Notes: generated from the sequence alone by a model not told the origin. 46,083 nucleotides of DNA from Sphingobacteriales bacterium (GCA_004144175.1 SEFT01000024.1:1-46083), one strand, 5' to 3'. Shown: positions 1 to 9,794, counted from the first letter of the stretch. Numbers and translations: made by a program.

Positions 1-471
1 ATAGTAACCCCAGGGACTGCCATAACCCCAGTTACCGCCCCATCCCCATCCGCTGCCGATGACAACTGATACTCCGGGACCACCCCAGTATGGATTATAC
101 CATGGGTCGTAGAAGGGGTCGTACCATGGGCTATAGTAGCCTATGCGATAAGAAGGGTAGCTAAAACGGTTGATACGTGCCGAATAACCATAGTCGTCGT
201 CTACATCGTAGCTGCGGTTCGATGACGAAACATAGCCATCCCCATTGTCGCTCGATATCTCGTCGCCCGAGCTATTGTAGGTTTGAGCAGTATTGTTCCT
301 TCTTTGCGTAGTCTCCTGTTTGTACTCGTCGTCCTTGCTGGCTTCAGCGTCTTCTTTTGCGTCCTTAGTGGTATAATAGATATCGTCTACCTGGCGGTTT
401 TTGCGCTGTGCATCAGCCGGCATCTGACCTACTCCTACCAGCAACAGACCAATTAGTAGGAAACGTTTCAT
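1..471 (-). CDS. Secreted hypothetical protein, 3' part cut off by the window edge
   Basis: An open frame runs on the minus strand from an ATG at 471 to the window edge (157 codons visible, no stop). The first ~21 residues are a clear signal peptide: Lys-Arg, a hydrophobic stretch, then an Ala-Gln cleavage site. A charged Asp/Glu/Lys/Asn-rich, probably disordered segment follows up to about residue 85. The visible tail is dominated by Tyr, Trp, Pro and Gly, with repeated PWYDP-like units. I do not recognise a named domain. Such aromatic/Gly-rich exported proteins are common in Chitinophagaceae, and envelope or surface location is inferred. It is divergent from proS with a 99-bp gap. Confidence 0.7.
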   Translation of the reverse strand, partial: MKRFLLIGLLLVGVGQMPADAQRKNRQVDDIYYTTKDAKEDAEASKDDEYKQETTQRRNNTAQTYNSSGDEISSDNGDGYVSSSNRSYDVDDDYGYSARINRFSYPSYRIGYYSPWYDPFYDPWYNPYWGGPGVSVVIGSGWGWGGNWGYGSPWGYY

Positions 472-513
472 TTGTAAAGTTTTTTTTGCGTAAGAATTGC
501 TTATCGAAATTAC

Positions 514-521
514 TACTTTTG
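514..521 (+). promoter_or_regulatory. Bacteroidota -7 promoter element (TAnnTTTG) for proS
   Basis: TACTTTTG matches TAnnTTTG exactly and lies 49 nt upstream of the proS ATG, in the gap to the divergent secreted-protein gene. I see no TTTG -33 box at standard spacing. Confidence 0.5.
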
Positions 522-570
522 CCACACTCCACCAATTTGATGGAGGAGCGAAAAGTATGCCAAATTCAAT

Positions 571-2052
571 ATGAGCAATGTTTTAACATCTCGCCAACAA
601 GATTATTCTAAGTGGTATAATGATCTGATACTGAAAGGCGGATTTGCCGACTATTCAGCCGTTAAGGGTTGTATGGTCATTAAACCTTATGGATATGCGC
701 TGTGGGAAAATATGCGCGATGTACTCGACCGCAGATTCAAGGAAACTGGTCACCAAAATGCCTATTTCCCGTTGCTTATACCTAAGAGCTTTTTGAGCAA
801 AGAGGCTGCGCACGTAGAAGGCTTTGCAAAGGAGTGCGCCGTAGTAACCCACTACCGCCTCAAGAACGACCCGAATGGCGGCGGCGTGATTGTAGACCCC
901 GAAGCTAAACTGGAAGAAGAGCTGATCATTCGCCCTACATCTGAGACTATTATCTGGAGTACTTATAAGAACTGGGTGCAATCGTACCGCGACCTGCCGA
1001 TACTGGTGAACCAATGGGCAAACGTAGTGCGATGGGAGATGCGTACGCGCCTGTTCCTGCGTACGGCAGAGTTCTTGTGGCAGGAAGGCCATACGGCACA
1101 CGCTACCAAAGAGGAAGCGATTGCAGAAACGGAGCAGATGCTGGAAGTCTATGCGCAGTTTGCCGAAGAGTATATGGCTATGCCGGTAGTGCGTGGCATA
1201 AAGACCGCTAACGAGCGTTTTGCTGGTGCCGAAGAGACCTATTGTATAGAGGCTATGATGCAGGACGGCAAGGCACTGCAAGCAGGAACATCGCACTTCC
1301 TGGGACAGAACTTTGCGAAGGCGTTCGATGTGCAGTTTACCGACAAGGATAATAAAATGGACTATGTATGGGCTACCTCATGGGGCGTATCTACACGCCT
1401 GATAGGAGCCCTGGTAATGGCCCATAGCGACGACCAAGGATTGGTGATACCGCCAAAGCTTGCACCACTCCAGGTAGTCATTGTACCGATATACAACAAG
1501 AAAGACCCCGAAGCCAGCCAGCGCATAGATGACAAGGTGCAGGAGATAATGAAGGAACTGCGCAGCAAAGGCGTAAGCGTAAAATATGATAACGACGACT
1601 CGGCAAGGCCCGGTTGGAAGTTCGCAGAATACGAGTTGCGTGGTGTACCCGTGCGTATAGCACTCGGTGCGCGCGACCTGGAGAATAACCAAGCCGAAGT
1701 AGCCCGCCGCGATACGAAAGAGAAAGCCAGCTACTCGCTTGATGGGATTACCGACCGCATTGTAGACCTGCTGGACGATATACAGAAGAGCATTTACCAG
1801 AAGGCGCTATCGTTCCGCGAAGAGCATACTACGAAAGTCGATAGCTGGGAAGATTTTGTTAGCACGCTGGATGGTAAAGGCGGTTTCGTATCGGCACACT
1901 GGGATGGTACGCCTGAAACGGAAGATAAGATCAAGGAAATGACCAAGGCTACCATACGCTGCATACCGCTGAACAATACGAAGGAGGACGGTACTTGCAT
2001 ACTTACGGGCAAGCCATCTACTCAACGCGTGTTATTTGCCAGGGCTTATTAA
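571..2052 (+). CDS. proS: Prolyl-tRNA synthetase (short archaeal/eukaryotic-type)
   Basis: Charges tRNA-Pro with proline in the cytoplasm. The 493-residue length, the N-terminal block around [16 protein letters not shown], the class II motif 2 region ([20 protein letters not shown]) and motif 3 with GLVIPP identify the compact ProRS lacking the bacterial editing insertion. Bacteroidota normally carry this form. A C-terminal zinc-type/archaeal extension follows the anticodon-binding domain (from about residue 300) and ends with the usual aromatic tail ARAY. The ATG at 571 gives the family's normal N-terminus. It is monocistronic by appearance, with its own promoter box at 514. Confidence 0.95.
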   Translation: MSNVLTSRQQDYSKWYNDLILKGGFADYSAVKGCMVIKPYGYALWENMRDVLDRRFKETGHQNAYFPLLIPKSFLSKEAAHVEGFAKECAVVTHYRLKNDPNGGGVIVDPEAKLEEELIIRPTSETIIWSTYKNWVQSYRDLPILVNQWANVVRWEMRTRLFLRTAEFLWQEGHTAHATKEEAIAETEQMLEVYAQFAEEYMAMPVVRGIKTANERFAGAEETYCIEAMMQDGKALQAGTSHFLGQNFAKAFDVQFTDKDNKMDYVWATSWGVSTRLIGALVMAHSDDQGLVIPPKLAPLQVVIVPIYNKKDPEASQRIDDKVQEIMKELRSKGVSVKYDNDDSARPGWKFAEYELRGVPVRIALGARDLENNQAEVARRDTKEKASYSLDGITDRIVDLLDDIQKSIYQKALSFREEHTTKVDSWEDFVSTLDGKGGFVSAHWDGTPETEDKIKEMTKATIRCIPLNNTKEDGTCILTGKPSTQRVLFARAY

Positions 2053-2076
2053 TATTTTAATCTGTTTTTGTTATTA

Positions 2077-2084
2077 TACATTTG
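2077..2084 (+). promoter_or_regulatory. -7 promoter element for the DUF5362 gene
   Basis: TACATTTG, an exact TAnnTTTG match, ends 25 nt before the ATG at 2110 and lies in the 57-bp gap after proS. Confidence 0.5.
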
Positions 2085-2109
2085 CACATAAGTAAGCAGA
2101 GATACACAG

Positions 2110-2571
2110 ATGGATAGACTATTTAAACAAGATCAGGAGATATTTTCCTTTGGGATAGACGAAGTAGGTAAAGCTCACTTACTGGAGACAGCCAGGTGGT
2201 CGAAGTTTCTGGCTATACTGTTTATCATCGTTTCGGCAATAATGGTGTTGTTCGGTGTTTTTGCTGCGTTTATGATCGGCAATTTGGGTGGCGATGGTAA
2301 TGAACTCATCGCCGGGCTTGGGGGTGTTGGTTTTGCTATCTTTTACTTCCTGTTCTTAGGTATCTACATGTATCCTGTATGGGCATTGTACAAGTTCTCA
2401 AAGCTTACCCGCCTGGCGGTTAATACATCAAACCAGCAGGTATTTAATGATGCATTGCGCTACCAGCGTAATATGTATAAATACATAGGCATACTAACGA
2501 TCATTGTTATTTCGCTATATGGTATTTCATTTGTGCTAATGGCAATTGCAGCCGCAGTTTCCAGAGTATAA
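2110..2571 (+). CDS. DUF5362-type small integral membrane protein
   Basis: 153 residues. The pattern resembles the Bacteroidota DUF5362 family: an amphipathic N-terminus with LLETARWSKFLAIL, then four hydrophobic segments at roughly residues 33-56, 68-93 and 122-150 (the second broad enough to hold two passes), with a soluble loop carrying NTSNQQVFNDALRYQRNMYKY between the last two. Function is unknown in the family. The gene has its own promoter box and is closed by a strong terminator at 2588, so it looks monocistronic. Family assignment is by recall of the sequence pattern and was not searched. Confidence 0.7.
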   Translation: MDRLFKQDQEIFSFGIDEVGKAHLLETARWSKFLAILFIIVSAIMVLFGVFAAFMIGNLGGDGNELIAGLGGVGFAIFYFLFLGIYMYPVWALYKFSKLTRLAVNTSNQQVFNDALRYQRNMYKYIGILTIIVISLYGISFVLMAIAAAVSRV

Positions 2572-2587
2572 CAGGTTTACATTTTAT

Positions 2588-2625
2588 AGCGAAAGGCGAC
2601 CCTAAAGGTCGCCTTTCGCTTTTTT
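2588..2625 (+). terminator. Rho-independent terminator after the DUF5362 gene
   Basis: A perfect 14-bp stem (2588-2601 with 2607-2620), loop CTAAA, followed directly by six Ts. The T-run reaches into the stop codon of the convergent acyl-CoA ligase gene. Confidence 0.9.
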
Positions 2626-4402
2626 ATGCTGCTGTGTACAGCGATTCTATTTCGTTAGCGTATCGCTGCTCTATGAACTTTCGTTTCACCTTGATGCTGG
2701 GGGTTAGCTCGCCGGTATCGATGGTCCACTCATTGGGCAGCAGTACAAATTTCTTGATCTGCTCGGGGTGGGAAAACTGGGTGTTGTAGCGGTCTATCTG
2801 TTTTTGCACCAGTTCCTTCACCTCCGGCATCTGCACCAATGCCCGGTTGTCTTCCGGTACGTTCACGCCATTGTCTGAAAGGTACTTGCGGATATGAACG
2901 AACGCAGGTACGATCAAGGCACTCACAAACTTACGGCTGCTACCTATCACGATCATCTGCTCGATGAACATGCTTTCTTTCATCTTATTCTCTATTACCT
3001 GGGGGGCCACATACTTACCACCCGAAGTTTTAAATATCTCCTTCTTACGGTCGGTTATCTTCAGGAAGCGTCCCTCAACCCATTGGCCTATATCACCGGT
3101 ATGGAACCAGCCGCCGTTTGATATAACCTCTTTAGTAAGGTCGGGGCGCTTGTAGTAACCCATCATAATGTTATTGCCACGCACCAGTATCTCTCCGTCT
3201 TCAGCGATCTTCGCTTCTACATTTTGTATCAGCGGGCCAATGCTGCCTATTCTCCGTCCATCGCTTACAAACTTGTTTACAGATACCACAGGTGACGTTT
3301 CGGTAAGACCATAGCCTTCCATGATGACAATGCCCGCAGCACTGAATATGCGTATCAGCCTTTCCTGGCAGGGCGCCGATCCTGTTACGATAGCCTTCAC
3401 CTTACCACCCAGCGCTTCACGCCATTTGCTGAAGATGATCCTATTGGCGAGCTTTAACTGCATGCGGTACCACCAGCTTCCCTGGTTTACGTTGTCATAG
3501 TTTTTGCCCAGGCCTAGCGCCCAGAAGAATAGCTTCCGTTTTACCCCGGTCAGCTCCATGCCCTTGCCCAGTATACGTTCGTATACCTTCTCGAGCAGGC
3601 GCGGCACGGTAGTGAACACGATGGGCTGCACTTCGCGGAGGTTGTCGCCAATGGTCTCCATGCTCTCGGCATAGTATACCTGTATGCCTTCGTTGAGATA
3701 TACATAGGTAACTGTGCGCTCAAATATATGGTTGAGCGGAAGGAAGCTCAATGCCCTGCCGCCTTTCTCGGCAAAGGTGAATTCGGGCATGCAGTCCATC
3801 ACATTGCTCACAATGTTCTTATGGCTCAGCATAACTCCTTTGGGGCTGCCTGTGGTGCCCGAAGTGTATATGATGGTAGCTAATGTCGTATCCTTTATAT
3901 GGTGTATGATACCCTCGTTAGGCTTCAAATTCTTATCGATCAGTTCTTTCCAGGACGATACGCCCGGTACATCATCGAAGGTGTATATGTTCTTTAGGGA
4001 AACCACCTGGTCAAATGACTCCTTGAAACGGTCGTATAGTTCTTTATTGGCCACGAAGACCGTATGTATCTCCGAGTCTTTCAAGATATAGGTCATCTCG
4101 GCGGTGCTGATGGTAGGGTAGACAGGGGTGAGTACAGCTCCGGCCATCTGCACCGCCACGTCCGTCATGATCCATTCGGGTCTGTTGGGCGATATGATGG
4201 CTATCTTTTCCAGCTGCTCGGGCGCGTCCGACTTATGCTCTATGCCCAGCGATAGCAGGCCGCCGCAAAGCTTCCGGGCTGTGTTGTACACATCGGCACA
4301 GCTATAGGTGCGCCATTGCCCGTTCTCCTTAGCAGCGAGCATAACGGCATCCGGCTCGTCCGCAGCGCGTTTAGCAACAATGTCAAAAAGCCTCTTGATC
4401 AT
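2624..4402 (-). CDS. Long-chain fatty acid-CoA ligase (AMP-forming)
   Basis: Activates fatty acids to acyl-CoA through an acyl-adenylate at the inner membrane or in the cytoplasm. At 592 residues it has all the core motifs of the ANL superfamily. The phosphate-binding motif TSGTTGSPKG is at about residues 180-189. A5 motif GYGLTETSP is at 363-371, the A7 TGD at 435-437, and the A8 hinge ITDRKKEIFKTSGGKY at 449-464. Sequence style matches the FadD-like/ACSBG-type ligases common in Bacteroidota. It stands alone, and its stop codon overlaps the T-run of the convergent terminator. Substrate chain length is inferred from the family. No consensus promoter box was found upstream of 4402. Confidence 0.9.
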   Translation of the reverse strand: MIKRLFDIVAKRAADEPDAVMLAAKENGQWRTYSCADVYNTARKLCGGLLSLGIEHKSDAPEQLEKIAIISPNRPEWIMTDVAVQMAGAVLTPVYPTISTAEMTYILKDSEIHTVFVANKELYDRFKESFDQVVSLKNIYTFDDVPGVSSWKELIDKNLKPNEGIIHHIKDTTLATIIYTSGTTGSPKGVMLSHKNIVSNVMDCMPEFTFAEKGGRALSFLPLNHIFERTVTYVYLNEGIQVYYAESMETIGDNLREVQPIVFTTVPRLLEKVYERILGKGMELTGVKRKLFFWALGLGKNYDNVNQGSWWYRMQLKLANRIIFSKWREALGGKVKAIVTGSAPCQERLIRIFSAAGIVIMEGYGLTETSPVVSVNKFVSDGRRIGSIGPLIQNVEAKIAEDGEILVRGNNIMMGYYKRPDLTKEVISNGGWFHTGDIGQWVEGRFLKITDRKKEIFKTSGGKYVAPQVIENKMKESMFIEQMIVIGSSRKFVSALIVPAFVHIRKYLSDNGVNVPEDNRALVQMPEVKELVQKQIDRYNTQFSHPEQIKKFVLLPNEWTIDTGELTPSIKVKRKFIEQRYANEIESLYTAA

Positions 4403-4644
4403 AGAACTAAATTTAATTAAAAAACTGCAATGCCGCTTCGGCTTTTCACTCGCTCCCTTCCTGTTCTACTTAACAACTATATACCGTAAAAGCTATGCCA
4501 ATATGATGAGCCGGGTGTTATCATATTGTCGAAATCATTTGCCTGGAACAAGTAACCCATAATGGTTAATATTATTTATCTGTAAAAAATCCTGATTATG
4601 GGTATATAAACAAAACCGTTTTTTCATTTTTCAATCTGCTGTTA
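4403..4644. other. Divergent intergenic region between the acyl-CoA ligase gene and guaB
   Basis: 242 bp without a gene. The only structure I see is a 9-bp inverted repeat ACCCATAAT (4555-4563) / ATTATGGGT (4595-4603) with a 31-bp spacer, ending 42 bp before the guaB -7 box. Confidence 0.3.
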
Positions 4645-4652
4645 TATCTTTG
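4645..4652 (+). promoter_or_regulatory. -7 promoter element of guaB, abutting the start codon
   Basis: TATCTTTG is an exact TAnnTTTG box ending only 3 nt before the guaB ATG at 4656. Transcription would start at or next to the ATG, which suggests a leaderless message. Confidence 0.55.
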
Positions 4653-4655
4653 CAC

Positions 4656-6125
4656 ATGGCTGCAAAATCTAAGTTCTACGGCGAGGGCCTCACCTTTGAT
4701 GATGTACTACTGGCTCCTGCCTATTCTGAAGTACTGCCCCGCGACGTAAACATTTCTACACAACTTACTAAAGACATCCGCCTGAATATTCCTATGGTAT
4801 CTGCCGCAATGGATACTGTAACGGAAAGCAAACTGGCTATTGCACTGGCCCGTGAGGGTGGCATTGGTATTCTGCACAAGAACATGAGCATCGAACGCCA
4901 GGCCGAACTGGTACGAAAAGTAAAACGTTCGGAAAGCGGATTGATCGTTGACCCGATAACGCTGTCGCCAGATGCTACCGTAGCCGAGGCGATAAAGCTG
5001 ATGCGTGAAAATGGCATAGGCGGTATACCGATAGTGGATAAGAATCACTTGCTGCAAGGTATCCTTACCAACCGCGATCTGCGATTTGAAAAGGATATGC
5101 GTAAGAAGGTGAAAGACGTGATGACCCGCGAAAACCTGGTTACTGCAGCTATGGGTACCAGCATGTCGAAAGCCGAAGGTATACTGGAACAGTATAAAAT
5201 AGAAAAGCTGCCTATCGTAGATAAAAAAGGCAAGTTGATGGGGCTTATCACATTCCGTGATATTATACACCTGAAGAGCCACCCCTACGCCTGTAAAGAC
5301 AATATGGGCCGCCTGCTGGTGGGCGCTGCCATCGGCATTACGCCAGATATGCTGCAACGCACCGAGGCACTATTGGCTGCGGGTGTAGATGTAGTAGCAT
5401 TGGATAGCTCGCACGGCCACTCGAAAGGTGTGCTGGAAGCATTACGACTGGTTAAGAAAAGCTTTAAGAACCTGCCTGTGATAGGCGGCAACGTGGCTAC
5501 TGCCGAAGGCGCAAAAGCCCTGGCCGATGCCGGTGCCGATGCGGTGAAAGTAGGGGTGGGGCCTGGCTCTATTTGCACTACACGAATAGTAACGGGTGCA
5601 GGTGCTCCGCAGCTTACAGCTATCATGGAGGCTGCTTCTGCGCTGAAAAGACGCGGTATACCTGTAATAGCCGATGGCGGTATACGCTATACGGGCGATA
5701 TGGTGAAAGCGCTGGTAGCAGGTGCATCCTGCATCATGGCTGGTTCCGTATTTGCAGGTACCGAAGAAAGCCCCGGTGATACCATCATCTACGAAGGCCG
5801 TAAATTCAAGTCTTACCGTGGTATGGGTTCGCTGGAAGCCATGCAGGAAGGATCTAAGGACCGCTACTTCCAGGACGATGAGAAGGATGCCAAGAAACTG
5901 GTACCGGAAGGTATCGTAGGCCGTGTACCATATAAGGGCATGGTGAGCGAAATAGTACAGCAGTTTGTAGGTGGACTACGTGCAGGTATGGGCCTTTGCG
6001 GTGCTAAGGATGTAAAAGCGCTGCAAGACGATGCACAGTTCATCCGCATTACCTCAGCCAGCATGGCCGAAAGCCATCCGCATAATGTGGTAATCACGAA
6101 TGAAGCGCCGAATTATAGTAGGTAA
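4656..6125 (+). CDS. guaB: Inosine-5'-monophosphate dehydrogenase
   Basis: Oxidises IMP to XMP with NAD+, the first committed step to GMP. Numbered from the ATG at 4656 (489 residues), the N-terminal LTFDDVLL is at 12-19. Two CBS domains interrupt the barrel (about 97-153 and 159-215). The catalytic loop [13 protein letters not shown] carries Cys307, and the flap YRGMGS is near 387-392. The upstream TTG at 4650 lies inside the -7 box and is rejected as start. All catalytic features are intact. The gene is monocistronic between a promoter box and the terminator at 6149. Confidence 0.97.
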   Translation: MAAKSKFYGEGLTFDDVLLAPAYSEVLPRDVNISTQLTKDIRLNIPMVSAAMDTVTESKLAIALAREGGIGILHKNMSIERQAELVRKVKRSESGLIVDPITLSPDATVAEAIKLMRENGIGGIPIVDKNHLLQGILTNRDLRFEKDMRKKVKDVMTRENLVTAAMGTSMSKAEGILEQYKIEKLPIVDKKGKLMGLITFRDIIHLKSHPYACKDNMGRLLVGAAIGITPDMLQRTEALLAAGVDVVALDSSHGHSKGVLEALRLVKKSFKNLPVIGGNVATAEGAKALADAGADAVKVGVGPGSICTTRIVTGAGAPQLTAIMEAASALKRRGIPVIADGGIRYTGDMVKALVAGASCIMAGSVFAGTEESPGDTIIYEGRKFKSYRGMGSLEAMQEGSKDRYFQDDEKDAKKLVPEGIVGRVPYKGMVSEIVQQFVGGLRAGMGLCGAKDVKALQDDAQFIRITSASMAESHPHNVVITNEAPNYSR

Positions 6126-6148
6126 GCTTTACTGTTAGAATATATGGG

Positions 6149-6175
6149 AGCCCTCGCGATAGCGAGGGCTTTTTT
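6149..6175 (+). terminator. Rho-independent terminator of guaB
   Basis: Stem AGCCCTCGC / GCGAGGGCT (6149-6157 with 6162-6170), loop GATA, then a T6 run. It ends 3 bp before the stop codon of the convergent DUF5686 gene. Confidence 0.9.
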
Positions 6176-6177
6176 AG

Positions 6178-8553
6178 TTACAAATTAGCCGAAACCCCAA
6201 CCACAAATCTTCCATGCTTACCAAAGTCAAAGGTAGGCGCCCAGTGGTAATACACACCTGCATTCAGGTTGATGTAGGCAATGTTCAGGTATTCGAAGCG
6301 CAGCAGTTGGTTGAGCATAATGCCGGACTCGTGGTAGCCGTTGGTGGGTGAAGTGATGCCTGTGTTGGCCAGTAGGTTTTCTTTATTCAAACTGCCGTAA
6401 AGCATATTATGCGCAAGGCTCAGGTAGGGTTTGCTGTACTTGTGCTCATAGAAGCTGCGGTCGAAATCGTGCTTGTAATGAAGGCTGACGAACTTGTCGC
6501 TGAAATATGTGAAGGGTAGGAGTGTAAGGAATCCACCCCAAGCATCCAGCTGTATGCGGCTATCTATCCTGAACCCATTACCCGCCATTAGGAAGGAGCG
6601 GGGTAATGACTTATTATCCATTGTCTGTACGATACCCGCATATACCCTGAAATGCTCGTGCCCCAAGCGATTTATGCGAACACGGAAGGTAGCAGAGGCA
6701 AGCGCTTTTGTATAGTTAGTATTGTACAGGCCAGAGGTGATATTGCCACCGCTAAGGCGCAGGTACAAGATTGGGTACTTAGACTCCAGCGGCAGATAGG
6801 TGTCAAACAGCGGCGTTCTCTTTTCGGCATAGGCATAGCGTAGGTTTATGGCAGCTTCCCTGTGCGTGTAGCTTACGCCGTTGTTGTTCTCTCCATTAAA
6901 AACATAGTCGTACCGCGGTGTGAGTAGTTGCCGGCGCGTTTGTAGCTCTGTCTCCCAATACCCTAACCTGCCATGCAGCGTACCGGATAGCTCATGTATC
7001 TCATCGACCCTTGCCAGCAGCCAGTTCCGCAGGCCATTGCGATCCAGCTCGGGGTGTATGTTGATGTTGCCGGTATTTTGATACGTTTTTTGGTAAGCGG
7101 CTTCTATCCAGTGCTCCCGCACACCTGTCGGGAATACGCGGGCAGATCCTCCATACTTCATCACCTTGTCCTTAAAGCCATAGCCAAACCAGCCCCCAAC
7201 CGAATAGTACTTTGATACTTTCTCATTGGTATATAGCCCGAGCCCCAAGCGAGTGCCTTCGTAGGTATTGTAGGCCAGCAATCTTTTCAACTCTATATCA
7301 ACAGGGCCAACAGGTATACGTCCTGTTGCCGCTTTGGCAGTCACATTAATAAGGCCTTCCAGGTTGTTTTCTTTGGCTATGCTGTCTATTACTTTATAGG
7401 TGTTCTTCTCTTTCTCATTCAGTGAGTCGAAGCGCATCGTTTCCCATTCATCAGCAGTGCGCTCATCTATCCGCTTGTCCAGCTTCAGGCTGTGCGCCTT
7501 GTCGAACTTGAAGCTTTTGTCTTCAATAAATGATACAGAATCGATAATGGAATGCCCGTTCATGGTCATACCCACATTCGGGTCGGGAAATTTCTTAAAC
7601 CACAGTTCATAGTTCAGTTCTTTGGGAAACCACTTACCGCCTGTATGCTGGTATATCTGTTCCATCTTTAGCTGGCGGCTTGCGGTGTCGGCATTGTAGG
7701 CTATCATGTGCGATATGGCGTAGCCATTGGTATTGATGTACACAGTGCCGCGCAAGGCGTTAAATGATTTGCCTTTCTTCTGCTTATACTTCAGTATATA
7801 TATAGTGTCATTTCCACTGGTCAGCTCATCCACTATGTCGAATTCGTACCTGCTCTGCCAGCCCGGTGCTATCGGGTGCAGGTAGTCTACTTCGTTCAGG
7901 GTGATGTAGCTGCCATACACATGGAACGGCAGCACATCGGTAACAAGACTGGTAAACAGTGATTTTTTTAAGCCCGAGAACCTACTTGCCAGCACAATAT
8001 CCTGCGTCTTTTGCGGCCGTTTATAGTATCGTTTACTATAGGTCTCGCTCAGTATCAGGTGGCTGGCGTCAGAGAAACGTTTCAGATTAGCTTCCTGGCT
8101 ATCAGTTACCTGTGCCGGCAGCATATCTACCTTCATCTTGTAGTATATATGGCAGCTATACCAGTCGTACTGGTCGGGATTGTGCTGCGATTTGCTATCA
8201 ATGGCCCTGTTGACGATTCGCTTTATCTTATCATAAGGCGGCCGAATAATAACCTCGTTGAATGTAGTGCTGAGGGGCTCCAGGAATATGGTGTCGCGCT
8301 GATTTATGGCAACTATTGCCGGCTTATAACCTATATAGGAGACCGTGATGCGCTTGATGTCTCTATTTGGAGTAAAGCTGAATCTGCCGTTGATGTCGGT
8401 AATGATACCTTCAGAAGATCCTTCGTGTTTTATAGTAGCGAAGGGTAGCGGCTGACTAGTCTCTGCATCTGCAACTGTTCCCCTTATCTGTTGCTGGGCA
8501 TAGCTGTACTTACAGCATAGTAAGGTCAATAAAACTAATAGAATTCGCTTCAA
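6178..8553 (-). CDS. DUF5686/carboxypeptidase-regulatory-like outer-membrane protein
   Basis: About 791 residues. A signal peptide (KRILLVLLTLLCCKYSYAQ) leads into a carboxypeptidase-regulatory-like beta-sandwich (QIRGTVADAETSQPLPFATI, about residues 22-95), as in N-termini of TonB-dependent-type proteins. It is followed by the long DUF5686 region, which ends in alternating aromatic beta-strands typical of an outer-membrane barrel. No plug domain is seen. Function is unknown. I chose the TTG at 8553: a consensus -7 box at 8571-8578 lies between it and the ATG at 8589, and TTG gives a normal signal peptide starting at Lys-Arg. Starting at 8589 would add 12 uncharged residues. The serine hydrolase gene ends 2 nt upstream of 8589, so cotranscription is also possible. 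Confidence 0.85.
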   Translation of the reverse strand: MKRILLVLLTLLCCKYSYAQQQIRGTVADAETSQPLPFATIKHEGSSEGIITDINGRFSFTPNRDIKRITVSYIGYKPAIVAINQRDTIFLEPLSTTFNEVIIRPPYDKIKRIVNRAIDSKSQHNPDQYDWYSCHIYYKMKVDMLPAQVTDSQEANLKRFSDASHLILSETYSKRYYKRPQKTQDIVLASRFSGLKKSLFTSLVTDVLPFHVYGSYITLNEVDYLHPIAPGWQSRYEFDIVDELTSGNDTIYILKYKQKKGKSFNALRGTVYINTNGYAISHMIAYNADTASRQLKMEQIYQHTGGKWFPKELNYELWFKKFPDPNVGMTMNGHSIIDSVSFIEDKSFKFDKAHSLKLDKRIDERTADEWETMRFDSLNEKEKNTYKVIDSIAKENNLEGLINVTAKAATGRIPVGPVDIELKRLLAYNTYEGTRLGLGLYTNEKVSKYYSVGGWFGYGFKDKVMKYGGSARVFPTGVREHWIEAAYQKTYQNTGNINIHPELDRNGLRNWLLARVDEIHELSGTLHGRLGYWETELQTRRQLLTPRYDYVFNGENNNGVSYTHREAAINLRYAYAEKRTPLFDTYLPLESKYPILYLRLSGGNITSGLYNTNYTKALASATFRVRINRLGHEHFRVYAGIVQTMDNKSLPRSFLMAGNGFRIDSRIQLDAWGGFLTLLPFTYFSDKFVSLHYKHDFDRSFYEHKYSKPYLSLAHNMLYGSLNKENLLANTGITSPTNGYHESGIMLNQLLRFEYLNIAYINLNAGVYYHWAPTFDFGKHGRFVVGVSANL

Positions 8554-8570
8554 AGCAACCGTTTGTGTTG

Positions 8571-8578
8571 CAAACGTA
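8571..8578 (-). promoter_or_regulatory. -7 promoter element for the DUF5686 gene
   Basis: The minus strand reads TACGTTTG, an exact TAnnTTTG match. It lies 17 bp upstream of the proposed TTG start at 8553 and inside the longer reading frame, so it also argues about the start site. Confidence 0.4.
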
Positions 8579-8591
8579 ATCAATATCATTT

Positions 8592-9794
8592 TTAGTCTGC
8601 GCCTTCCATTTCTACGCTGTTAGACGACGCGAGGTTTGTTATGGCCGATATGGCTTTCTCCTGGCGGTAAATGCTGCTGTTATATTTGTTGCCGAGTACT
8701 ATTACGGTGTAGTTGTCCTTGATGTAGCGGTAGAATACCGTATTGTTGCCATGCCACCAGCCGTTGTGGTATATCACCTTATCGCCATCGGGGTAGCAAA
8801 GCATACGCCAGCCGAGGCCATAGTTCTTGATGCCCGGCTTTTCGAACGAGCAAGGGCCGTAGGCCAGCTCTATGGTTTCGTTGGAAAGCAGGATATTTTT
8901 ATAGAAAGATTGGTCCCAGCGGTACATATCCTGCGGTGTGCTGTATATCCCCTTATCGCCCGCTACACCATCCGCAAACATATCGGGTTCACGTACCCAG
9001 TTATACTTATAACTTACTGCTGAGCCAACGGGTAAGCCAACTGCCGCGTCGTACATAAATGTATTCTTCATGCCGATAGGCTCAAACACATACTTCTTCA
9101 TGAAGTCGTGGTAGCGCATCTCTGTAACGGCTTCAATAACGCTGGCCAGTACGGCGTAGTTACTATTGCTGTATTTGAAATGTGTATTAGGTTTAAATTC
9201 CAGCTTTGGCCTGTAGGTGGCAAAGAGGTGCATCAACGTAGTATTGTTGATCGGCGTCTTTTGGTCTTTACGGTACACGGGTACCCACTTCAGGTAGTCG
9301 GGCAGGCCCGAGCGGTGGTTGAGCAGCATCTTTACGGTCAGCTCAGGGTAGGGGAAGGTAGGTATATATGTATTTACTCTTTCGTTTATGTCGAGGTACT
9401 TATGCTCGTGCAGGTATAATATGGCTCCGCCAGTGAAAGTTTTAGATACAGAAGCAAGCTGGCTGGCGCTGGTAGGCATCCATTTTTGTCCGTTCTCGCG
9501 GTTGGCCCAGCCAAAGTAGCGCTCGTACAGTACTTTGCCTTTATGTCCTATCAGTACGCTACCATTGAATCCCGCACGTACCTGGCGGTTATAAAATTCG
9601 TCGAGTTGGCGGATGAGTTCTCTGTATTGGGGCGAGGTTGTGTCTTCGTAGCTGATGGCTATCGGGCGTTTTACCGGTTCGTCAGGGTACGGCGATTTAG
9701 GATTCGCAGATGCGGATTCCGTTTCAGAATGACAACCCATGAACAGGGCGGCCATAATAAAGCTGACGAAATATGGGAAGAACACTTTACGCAT
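8592..9794 (-). CDS. Lipoprotein serine hydrolase, beta-lactamase/PBP4*-like family
   Basis: 400 residues, class C beta-lactamase fold family (esterases, D-aminopeptidases, PBP-like proteins). A lipoprotein signal ends at ALFMGC with Cys21 as the acylation site. The nucleophile motif SVSK is at 115-118, the second motif YSN at 208-210, and a third-motif equivalent HNG at 343-345. The catalytic triad is therefore complete. Substrate cannot be read from sequence: peptidoglycan peptides or ester substrates at the envelope are both possible, and a true beta-lactamase is unlikely. The stop is only 2 bp ahead of the longest DUF5686 frame, so the two genes may form an operon. Confidence 0.88.
   Translation of the reverse strand: MRKVFFPYFVSFIMAALFMGCHSETESASANPKSPYPDEPVKRPIAISYEDTTSPQYRELIRQLDEFYNRQVRAGFNGSVLIGHKGKVLYERYFGWANRENGQKWMPTSASQLASVSKTFTGGAILYLHEHKYLDINERVNTYIPTFPYPELTVKMLLNHRSGLPDYLKWVPVYRKDQKTPINNTTLMHLFATYRPKLEFKPNTHFKYSNSNYAVLASVIEAVTEMRYHDFMKKYVFEPIGMKNTFMYDAAVGLPVGSAVSYKYNWVREPDMFADGVAGDKGIYSTPQDMYRWDQSFYKNILLSNETIELAYGPCSFEKPGIKNYGLGWRMLCYPDGDKVIYHNGWWHGNNTVFYRYIKDNYTVIVLGNKYNSSIYRQEKAISAITNLASSNSVEMEGAD

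Noticed and set aside
655-1296. Long minus-strand open frame inside proS
   Set aside because: It is the antisense shadow of a highly conserved proS; its composition has no recognisable domain.
4650-4655. TTG start of guaB
   Set aside because: It lies inside the -7 box; the ATG at 4656 gives the family N-terminus.
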